Origin: Monoraphidium neglectum
Lineage: Eukaryota; Chlorophyta; Chlorophyceae; Sphaeropleales; Selenastraceae
NCBI RefSeq assembly: GCF_000611645.1
Contig: NW_014012542.1
Coordinates: 2,220-14,859 of the forward strand
Direction: 5' to 3'
DNA length: 12,640 nt
The position numbers and the translations under genes are program-made. Of the stretch, positions 1 to 7,393 are shown piece by piece (within the stretch, counting starts at the first letter, position 1; every line of letters begins with the position of its first letter). The notes under the pieces are model-generated. The model saw nothing but the letters and a program-made list of their open reading frames with translations, searched no databases and had not been told where the DNA came from.

Positions 1-2785
1 GCGCCGCGCCGCGCAGCCACCCGACCAGCCCGCCGCCGCCGCTTTGGCGCTGCGCGGCGGCGGGCGGCGGGGCGGAGGGCGGCGGCGGCGGCGGCGGCGG
101 GCTGGGCAGCAGCAGAGGGGTGGCGCCCGTCCTGTGTGTTGGTTCAAATGGGGCAGAGCGCAGGCGTTGTCATTATGTACGGCTCCAAAACCATTTCAGC
201 AGTGCTGCTGCTACCGATCAGGCCACGTCAGCAGCGCGTGACGGGCCGCTGGCAGCCCCTCCACCACCCTCCCACAGCAGCGTTGCCGAGCTCACCCTCT
301 GCAGCAGGGGCGCCGCCCCCTCTCCTCCGCCTAGAAACCTCACGAGCAACGCACCCCCGAGCCCCCATCAAGGCCCAGCCCACGGAGGGAACCCCCTTCT
401 CCCCTGGCTGCCGCCCACCTCAGTGAATCCAGAGTCCCGGCTCTGGCAGGCATGACCCCAAACTCCAGCCACGACGGCAGCACCGGCGACGGCCCAACCT
501 TCAGGTGCCCGCCGCTCGCGCCCCGCGGCACCGCCCACACGTCCGCCCAAAGCGCCGTGCCGCTCGCAGGCGCGACGAGCTCGAGGCTGGGCGTCCGCTC
601 CGCAAGCGGGACCAGGTCCTCGGAGGTTCCCACGACCGCCCAGGTGTCCCCCGCCATGAGCGTCCGCACGTGGTCGCGGTCGCTGAACGCGCGCGCCTGG
701 CGCAGCAGCGCGCGGACGCGGGCGCGCGCCGCCGCGCGCGGCACGCCGGCGGCGGCGAGCGCCGCCGCGTCCGCATTAAAGCCCAAACCCGCCGCAGCGG
801 CGGCGGACAAGGACCCCTCTTCCGATAACGACTTCAGGGCAATCCCGACGAACTCACGGGAGGATGCGGAGAACGCAATCTTCCCCCTGAGCTGGGGTTG
901 CAGCAGGTCGGCCCAGCCGCGCACCGGCCGGCCGCCGCGGCGCACAAGGAGGTCCTTCTTATAGGCGACGAGCGTCGCGCCCCACCGGTAGGGGCAGCCC
1001 CAGACGTCCCCATGCGGCGAGGGGCGGCCGTCGGGGCCGCGGCGGACGAGCTGCTGCCAGCGTGGGGACAGGCGGCGCCACCACCTGGGGCGGCCGCACA
1101 GGCGGGTGGTGGTTGAGGTCGCGAGGAGGACATCAGGGTGTGTACGTGCGAATGTAGGCGGAGATGGAGGTTGTGCGCATCTGATAGCCCCGGGGGGCTG
1201 AACGCGGCGCGGCCGGGGACGGGTTTTGCTGTTTTGGCGGCACACGCAGCAGCCTTCTGCCATGTGCATGACGGCCCGCTGGCTGGCCTCACCGGTACGT
1301 CTCTGCGGAGGGAATGGGCTGCAGCAGCCCCTGCTTGACGGCCGCGCCCAGCCACGCGTCGCCCAGCGTCACCACGTCCGCGGCCCCTGGCGGTGACGCA
1401 CAACAGGAGGGGTTGTGAGGAGGGTGACGGCAGCATGCCTTGCCCCAGCCGCTGCCCTGCATACTTGCCGCGGCGCCACGCTGCACCACCCAGCCCTGTA
1501 TGACTAATGGGGATCACGCCTTCCCCTTTTCGCATTTTGACTCACGCTTCTGAACTCCCCTGCTTCCAACTGCTACGGCACCGACGACACACGCCTGCAG
1601 TTCTCATCCCACCTCCATATCAGCAGCCGCGCATCACCCACCTGCGCTCCTCTTGGCCTTTGGGTCCTTCAGCTCGTCAAATATCTCCTGCAGCTGCCCC
1701 CTCTGGCCCAGCTCAAAGCTAGCATACCTGAGGTGTTGGATTGCATGCAACAGATCACATGAATGCTGACCACATGCGGGAGGTATGGACGTGCAGTGCG
1801 CCGAATCTACTTTGATTATGCGAAGGCGGCTGGGCATATGCGGGCAGGCCAGGGGCGCAACTGGAAAACGCGACCGGCGCCGGGCGCCACAATTTGAGCC
1901 GCCCAGCAGAATGGCCGAGGCATGCAACCACGCACGCGAGCCCCAGCGGTTACACAACAACCCCCCCCCCCTGCCTGACGGGCTTGCAAGGCGGAGCGCC
2001 CACGCATGACTCAGCTGCCGGCACCCACCGCCCGAGGCCTTGCCGGAAGTCCAAGACCCACTGAGTGGGCACGCTGCCCCTCAGCGCCACGATGCTCAGT
2101 GGCATGCCGTGCTCATATGCCTCTACAGAAGTGCCGTCGCGAAGGACGACCTGCGGATGGCGAGTTGGTGCATGCACATGCATGCGTTCGCATGCCCATG
2201 CACGTGTCACTGCATGCAGGCTGATGCAAGTGCATGCGGAGTGCATGCATTTGCGCACGCGTGCACTTTGACTTGCTGGCACGTGCGAGCTTGTACCCAC
2301 AACCGCAGCTCACAGAGTAACAATGGAGCTGGATAACATGGACCCCAGCTGTCAGTTTGCATGCATTCAAAATTTGGGCCTCCAGAACAGGTCAATGTAC
2401 AATGCAGGGGCAGCATTGCTTCTGGCGTCTGGCTGGCTGGTTCTGCGGCGCCCCCTGAACCCTCAAGCACTCTCACCGTCTGCACAGCGCCCGCGGGGCC
2501 GGCGGCCGCGGCGGTCGCTGCGGCAGCCGCGCCAGCACCCAGCACGACACGCCGCGAAGACGCGGTGGGCACGGCTGGTACTTCTTGCAGGGCCACGTCT
2601 GCTGGTGCATCCCGGCTGCTGTCCAGTTGCGTCCCTTGCAGATCCACGCTCTCGTGCTGCGGGTTGCTGCTGCTGCGCTGCAGCCACCGCCCCCTGGATC
2701 GATGCAGCAGCGATCCAGGACACTCCGTCCGCAGCCGCTGCCGCTGCAGCGGCCGTGCGCCGCAGCGTCCACGACATGGCAGCAT
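1..2785 (-). CDS. Chloroplast PotD-like periplasmic-binding protein (family 1 solute-binding, polyamine type), 3' end beyond window
   Basis: Six exons, 2785-2477, 2150-2029, 1727-1642, 1386-1293, 1084-419 and 131-1. All have GT donors (GTGAG, GTGGG or GTGAGG type) and CAG acceptors, and every phase matches. At least 469 residues are present; the C-terminus lies off the left edge. Residues 1-75 are Arg/Ser-rich like a transit peptide. RR at 78-79, an Ala-rich hydrophobic stretch and AGA at 98-100 form a twin-arginine thylakoid-transfer signal. The mature part has family landmarks: VLDFRQGLGR (ends at 144), ADVVTLGDAW (175-184), YRWG (236-239), GKIAFSASSREFVG (271-284), ALWADVWAVP (381-390), GPSPVLPSWLEF (401-412), MPARA (415-419) and GATPLLLP (428-435). 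These match plant and cyanobacterial homologues of bacterial spermidine/putrescine-binding PotD/PotF. The inferred role is binding a small, perhaps polyamine, ligand in the lumen; ligand and partner permease are unknown. ATG 2785 is preceded in frame by a TAG. Confidence 0.87.
43..131 (-). repeat. CGG/CCG-rich low-complexity tract inside exon 6 of the PotD-like gene
   Basis: A run of GGC/CGG triplets between about 79 and 105, with further G/C-only sequence on both sides. Read on the minus strand in the exon 6 frame it encodes a run of prolines directly after the conserved GATPLLLP stretch, followed by Ala/Gln and then a Gly run. It is probably a repeat expansion in a loop of the protein and not a separate gene. 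Exon 6 is open to the window edge in this frame, which supports the coding reading, but an alternative acceptor inside the repeat cannot be excluded. Confidence 0.6.
2168..2364. repeat. Cluster of GCATGC palindromes in intron 1 of the PotD-like gene
   Basis: GCATGC occurs at 2170, 2180, 2190, 2212, 2232, 2243 and 2359, all inside the 326-nt first intron (2476-2151). Many copies sit within TGCATGCA-like alternating purine/pyrimidine sequence; 2168-2187 is strictly alternating. The core CATGCA is identical to the RY element of seed-plant promoters, but that link is only a resemblance. The cluster may be an intronic regulatory or structural element, or simply local amplification of a word that is over-represented across the window. 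Confidence 0.6.
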
Positions 2786-2876
2786 GATGCTACTGCCCAG
2801 ACGCGGCTAAAAAACAAAAGTTCTTATCAATGCATATCACACTGTATGGACTCGAGAGGCGATTGAGGGGCTAGCC

Positions 2877-2892
2877 TGATCTAGATAGATCA
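2877..2892. repeat. Short inverted repeat
   Basis: TGATCTA and TAGATCA form 7-nt perfect arms around a 2-nt GA spacer. It lies about 90 nt upstream of the PotD-like start codon, where a dimeric transcription factor site would be plausible. Such a short repeat can occur by chance, and no factor can be named. Confidence 0.35.
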
Positions 2893-3389
2893 AACCGTAT
2901 CTGGGGATTAATAGCTATCAAATCGGCAGACATGTAGGGATAGAAATACCATGTCAGCGGAAACCGTTTAAGTACGAACGGTAGCGAGCCGTGCGAAAGA
3001 AGCAACCTTGCGTCAGAGCATCCTCATTGACTATACTTTTGATACCTTCCTGTAGGCTCAACGCTGCACGTGCACGTTCGTTCGAGCGGCGATGAGTCTG
3101 GGTGACATGGCAACGTTTGACCCATCCCTTGAGAGTGTGCGCAATGGCTGCCATCACGTCAGCGGCTCGCTTGTGTGCCATGCCTTAGGAACGATTGGTT
3201 GGAAAAATTACTGGGCAATTTGAGTAATCATAGAAACATACCTCCACTGCCTTCGAGTCGTGGTCAGCCCTGGCCAACTCACAGGGGGCACGGAGCAGCA
3301 AGTGTGCGGCAATCACCAGAGTGCTCAAAGCGAGTGGGGTGTCCCTGATAATGATGGGTCTGATTCCTACCTGGACAGCGCCGCTCCCC

Positions 3390-3407
3390 GCCTGCCTGCA
3401 GGCAGGC
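3390..3407. repeat. 18-bp perfect palindrome
   Basis: GCCTGCCTGCAGGCAGGC reads the same on both strands with no spacer. It lies in the divergent intergenic region and is the longest uninterrupted palindrome I noticed in the window. It could be a protein binding site or a chance product of GC-rich sequence. There is no loop, no following T-run and no sign of a terminator. Confidence 0.6.
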
Positions 3408-4420
3408 CAGATGGCAATGCGCCACGCTGCATGGCCACGGCAGGTGTGGCAACACAGCGTACTATGGCACATTCGAAAAGAAATGAGGACTTCAGATTTT
3501 GACATGCCAGAACATGATATGTGCTGACCTGCTCTGCAGGCGCTTTAGGCGCGGGAATTGCCAGGTGTCGCGCCAAGCGAATGGATGCCGGGCGATGCAG
3601 CTGCTACCCTAACCCAGGCAAAGGCGGCGGGGCCCCTGCAGCAGCTATGGGAAGCGTTCGTGCATGTGCTCCTAGTGTTGAATTGTCAAGGGTGACCCTG
3701 CTTTGGATGGTGCCTATCCCGCTGTGCGTCGAGGCCGCGCGAGCGTGGGGCGCCGCTGTGGCACTCCTCACACATGCTGAGCCCACTTGGCTGCCAGGCT
3801 GCGAGCACTTGTCGTGCAGTTGCACTGCAGCACACGCTTTAATCTTACTACGGATTATGTATGAAAGAGCATGCCTGGACTTCAGGGAGGTTGCGATTGG
3901 ACGGCTGAGGCCTCACCTGTCAGCCTGCCTGCTGCCACCGCCACTCTCCTGGAGTCACTTGGCCAGCAAACTCATAAACCGCCATCCTGCCCGGGCGCAA
4001 ACCCCTGTTACTGTCGCTTAGAAATTTCGACATGTATATTGTCTACAACATGAGTTTTTTGTACAAGTAGCGGCGGAGGCTGCAGAATTGTTTCGGCTTC
4101 GGCCCGCTGGGGTCCTCGGAGTGCTTCGAAGGCGAGGGCACCTACGTAACAGACGGAAGGCGAGTGCATGTAGAAAGCTTGTGACGATTCAAAGCGCCCA
4201 TCGTGCCGCCGGCGCGTGCACATGTGCCCCCACGCCATCGGCGGACGCGCCAAATTGTGCGTTTGATGCTGCAAGTGCACTGCACTGCTGTTGCATGTAG
4301 GCTGGAGCGGCCGGATGGTTCAGCATACACCATCAACGCTCCGCCTTACAGGAGTATTGCCACCGCGCCGCAACACCAGCAGCTGCCACAGCAGTGAGCG
4401 TGGCGGTTGAGAAAGTGCGT

Positions 4421-6043
4421 ATGCTCTCCCAACTGTCGGCCGCCTGGTTGGCCAACCCGTGGCTGCTATGGGGCGTCGGCCCCATGGTAGCCGTGGCCGC
4501 CGGCTTCTTTGTGACCGCCGGCATTCTAGAGGCCCTCATCTCGACTGGGTGGTTTGACTCGGCGCTGATTGTGTACCCAACCCCCGGCGGCAAGCCAAAG
4601 AGCAGAGCAGAGGGCGTGGCAGAAGTGCAGGTGCGGCCTCTGATGAGCATGTACGCTTTGGCAGCTGCAGGGGCCCTGCAGAAGTTTGCAAGGCAATTTC
4701 AGGCTTGCAATACGTGCTGAAGCAGAGAGTGCGGGCGGCTGTGACCGCCCTGGCCGCCCACGCGCTTGCGCTGCCAAGCGACGATCACACAATTTTGAGA
4801 GTTCGCATGGTATTGTTTCACCCCTTTTGGGGAAATCTTTGTCATGGCAGGCCCGCATCCCTTTTGGTAAGCAGCTGTGGCGGTCGACGGTCACCGTGGC
4901 CGGGCCGGCCACCATTGCCAACGGGCTGGCCATGGTGCTCGTGATGACATCATCGTACGGCTGGGGCCCGGTCGCGTCTTGGTGGGCGGCGACGCCGCTG
5001 CACTTTGCGGCGCAGTTTGCAGTCATGCTGTTCGTCAACGACTTTGGTGAGTGGTGAGACTGAATACACGGCTTTGGCCTCCCTGCATTGGTCCACAGAT
5101 GGTGGAACCAGGGGGCATCAGCACCAACAGCTGCACCTGCTCGCTGCTCGCCAGCATGCACCCTGCCGCCGCGGCGGAACCAACACTGGCTGTGTGTCTG
5201 GCGATGTCGCACTAACCAAAATCCAACAAGAGCCCTCCCTGCCTGCTTGTCGGGCGATCATCAATGCGGCTGGGCACGCACGCACAGGGCTCTACTGGGG
5301 CCACCGCATACAGCACGAGTCCGCCTTCCTCTGGCGCTTCCACCGCGCGCACCACCGCATCGCGACGCCCACGCCTGTGTCCGTCATGTGCATTGCCCAG
5401 CTGGACGCCACGCTCCAGGGCGGGCTCCCCATGGCGCTCGCGGCCGCGGCGGCGCGGCCGTGCCCGGCGGCGCTGTGCGCGTTCTTCTTCTACAGGGTGG
5501 CCGAGAACACGCTCAACCACTCGGGGCTGGACAGCCGCCTGCTGGACGCGCTGTGCCTCAAGGCGCTGCCCTTCCGGGCGCCGGCGGCGTTCCACGACGC
5601 CCACCACAGGTCTGGGGCGCCACCCCTGGCTGTCTGCTCATCTTCCAGCGGGGCTTTGTGGGCATGCCCACGCACGCCTGCAAAGCCACTGGCTGCTGGC
5701 AGCTGCTGGCAGATCTCTGCTTTGGCGGCGGGATGCTCATCAGCGGTGGCGGGCGGGGCGACCTGCAGCCTCGCAGCCGGGGGGGCTCTAGCACCTCAAG
5801 CCGCCCTGGCTTGACACGCGCCCCTGCCAATCAGCCCTGCTGCTATATGGCCGACGTATCATTTGTCTCGTATTGAAACTCCCAACACCCCTCAACCCAC
5901 TGCGCATGCCGCGTCCCAGGTACTCCAACCACGCGCACAACGCCAAAAACTACGCCGAGTCTTTCTGGATATTTGACTGGGCGTTCGGGACCCTCAGCCC
6001 ACTGGTGGGCAAGCCCCAGGGTCGGGCCTCGAAGCAGGCGTGA
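4421..6043 (+). CDS. Fatty-acid hydroxylase superfamily protein, sterol C-4 methyl oxidase-like
   Basis: Four exons, 4421-4630, 4851-5046, 5288-5609 and 5920-6043. All three introns are GT-AG and in phase, ending in TGA; the product is 283 residues, close to the usual 260-300 for this family. The order matches plant 4-alpha-methylsterol monooxygenases: a hydrophobic helix near 10-35, a second hydrophobic region near 82-133, then LYWGHRIQH (137-145, box HxxxH), HRAHH (154-158, box HxxHH), an ATP motif at 161-163, and FHDAHHR (237-243, box HxxHH) followed by NYAESF and the DWAFGT tail (262-267). The boxes would bind a di-iron centre that oxidises a lipid substrate with O2 and an electron donor, normally in the ER membrane. 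Similarity supports the superfamily firmly and the sterol C-4 role less so, since the residues between boxes are divergent and Ala-rich. The frame stays open upstream to 4301 through an acceptor at 4350-4351, so an upstream exon is possible. Confidence 0.88.
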
Positions 6044-6601
6044 GCTTGCTCTTGCCCCGGCGGCCACGTCACTGCGACACTAGTGGGGCAGTGCTGTCGG
6101 AGACGCGGTGCCGTGTGCGGCCGCCCAAAGCGTGAGGCTGCTGGTGCATGTTGTGACGAGAGGGTCTGAGGGTATGTGGGCATGTTGGCTGCAAAGTGAT
6201 TGACCGGCTCGACTCATGTATTGCATGGGACCTCGCGGCAGACGGGTCCATCTTGAGAGCCATTTTTGCACACAAGTTGTGTGTGTTGGTACGTGGGTCG
6301 AACCTGCTGATGTGTATGTTGACGTTTTTGATGTGTGTGTTCTGGACTGCGACGCCAAACGGCAGACACGCACGACGAGCAGCGAAGCCCGCAACACCTG
6401 CGGGCCCCTTCATTTGGGTTTGATCCTTCAATGACGTCATCACGACCATGGGAATGAAAAAGCAGCAGACTTGCAGGGCCCACGTGCAACCATGACTTCC
6501 GCTACTGCAGGTTGTTCTTGTGGCAGCTAGGCGTCGCAAGTAATCGCGGTTTTATCTTGGAGCAGGGGCATGTGCACCTCACTCATTGTCTTTGTGAATC
6601 C

Positions 6602-6606
6602 TGTAA
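6602..6606 (+). terminator. TGTAA poly(A) signal of the hydroxylase gene
   Basis: TGTAA followed by ATGAGC, about 560 nt after the TGA at 6043. TGTAA is the usual nuclear polyadenylation signal of Chlorophyceae, with cleavage some 10-20 nt downstream. I noticed no other plus-strand copy between the stop codon and this one. Confidence 0.55.
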
Positions 6607-6819
6607 ATGAGCATGGCTCCGGTCTCAGACTACCTGGCTGGATTGGCAGCGTGATAATCCGACATTTTCTTGGGACTAGAAGCCGGCAGCGGCAGCGCGA
6701 CCAAGTGACTCCAATGTGCAAGCCAGGGCGCAGTGCCAGGCCGGCAGCGAGGCAGCATGCAAGCAAGCGCTGACGCCAATGATAATGCAGCCGCTCGACA
6801 ATTCCTGACAAACGGTGAT

Positions 6820-6824
6820 TTACA
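6820..6824 (-). terminator. TGTAA poly(A) signal of the MYND gene
   Basis: TTACA on the plus strand is TGTAA on the minus strand, about 570 nt beyond the TAA of the MYND gene (7396-7394). I noticed no other minus-strand copy between this point and the stop. It implies a 3' UTR of nearly 600 nt, matching the length inferred for the converging hydroxylase transcript. Confidence 0.5.
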
Positions 6825-7393
6825 AATAGCTCCTGATCTACAAGGCGGCTACGTAGCCGTGTGCCAGCAGACACATGAGGCATTGGCTGTTGTTGAAGTA
6901 GGCTGTGACGAAGCACGACTGTGGTGCTTTGTTGGGATAAGCCTTCTGCTCAATCACACTCTATTTGAAGGACATAAAACCACCAGCAATCGGCTAGCCG
7001 ATCACACATTATCAGGTTGGGCAATGAGTGCATGTGGGTTGTGACAAACATAACAGATCCAGCTATAGCAGCAGCTGCTAGGCAGGCCAAGCCGAGCCAT
7101 CACATGCGGACATCCCGACTCAACAAGTTTGTTCATACTGCACGCAGGCAAATTCTCAGCTAGGAGTTCTCGCGCCTTGGAGGGCGCCTGCACGATGTTT
7201 TGAGGCCGCCCCAATGACCATATGCTCTTGACGCTCACAGCACCTACCCCCGCCAATCGGGCGCTGCTCACCACGCAGCAATGCTGCGGCTGCCAAAATC
7301 TCTCCAGGAGGTCGCCCTGCTCCCAAGTCGTAAAGCCCTCACACTCACAAGCACAAAGCTGCCATGCTTGCAAGCGGCACGCCTTTGATCACT

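Larger units (their letters stand above)
2786..4351. other. Divergent intergenic region, no supported gene
   Basis: This stretch separates the starts of the minus-strand PotD-like gene and the plus-strand hydroxylase gene, so it should hold both promoters and 5' UTRs. From about 2810 to 3260 the base composition is visibly less GC-rich than the flanking exons. A 75-codon ATG frame on the minus strand (3181-2954) and a 106-codon one (3505-3185) are present, but neither shows a recognisable motif or convincing splice partner. A plausible acceptor (CCTTACAG, ending 4351) lies before the hydroxylase start, so a 5' non-coding exon may lie here. I see no TATA box or RNA gene I would defend. Confidence 0.5.
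6044..7393. other. Converging 3' UTRs of the hydroxylase and MYND genes
   Basis: No coding exon is supported here. The left part, to about 6620, is rich in TG/GTGTGT on the plus strand, as in many green-algal 3' UTRs. The right part belongs to the minus-strand MYND gene. Open frames of 100-130 codons exist on both strands (for example 6916-6527 minus and 6733-7044 plus) but none carries a known motif or clear splice partners. The two inferred poly(A) signals lie about 210 nt apart, leaving only a short spacer between transcripts. Confidence 0.55.

Noticed and set aside
340..418. Continuation of exon 5 of the PotD-like gene to an in-frame stop at about 340
   Set aside because: That reading ends in non-conserved residues. 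The donor GTGGGC at 418 joined to the acceptor at 132 restores the family motif GATPLLLP in phase.
2323..2866. Plus-strand frames of 90-150 codons
   Set aside because: They are antisense to exon 1 of the PotD-like gene, which carries the targeting signals and joins in phase with five further exons.
4088..4300. Arg-rich plus-strand frame just upstream of the hydroxylase, a possible plastid-targeting first exon
   Set aside because: It has no ATG in a useful position and no clear donor linking it in phase to the acceptor at 4351. The protein from ATG 4421 already matches family length.
6527..6916. 129-codon minus-strand frame between the converging genes
   Set aside because: It has no motif, overlaps the inferred 3' ends of both genes, and has no splice partners.
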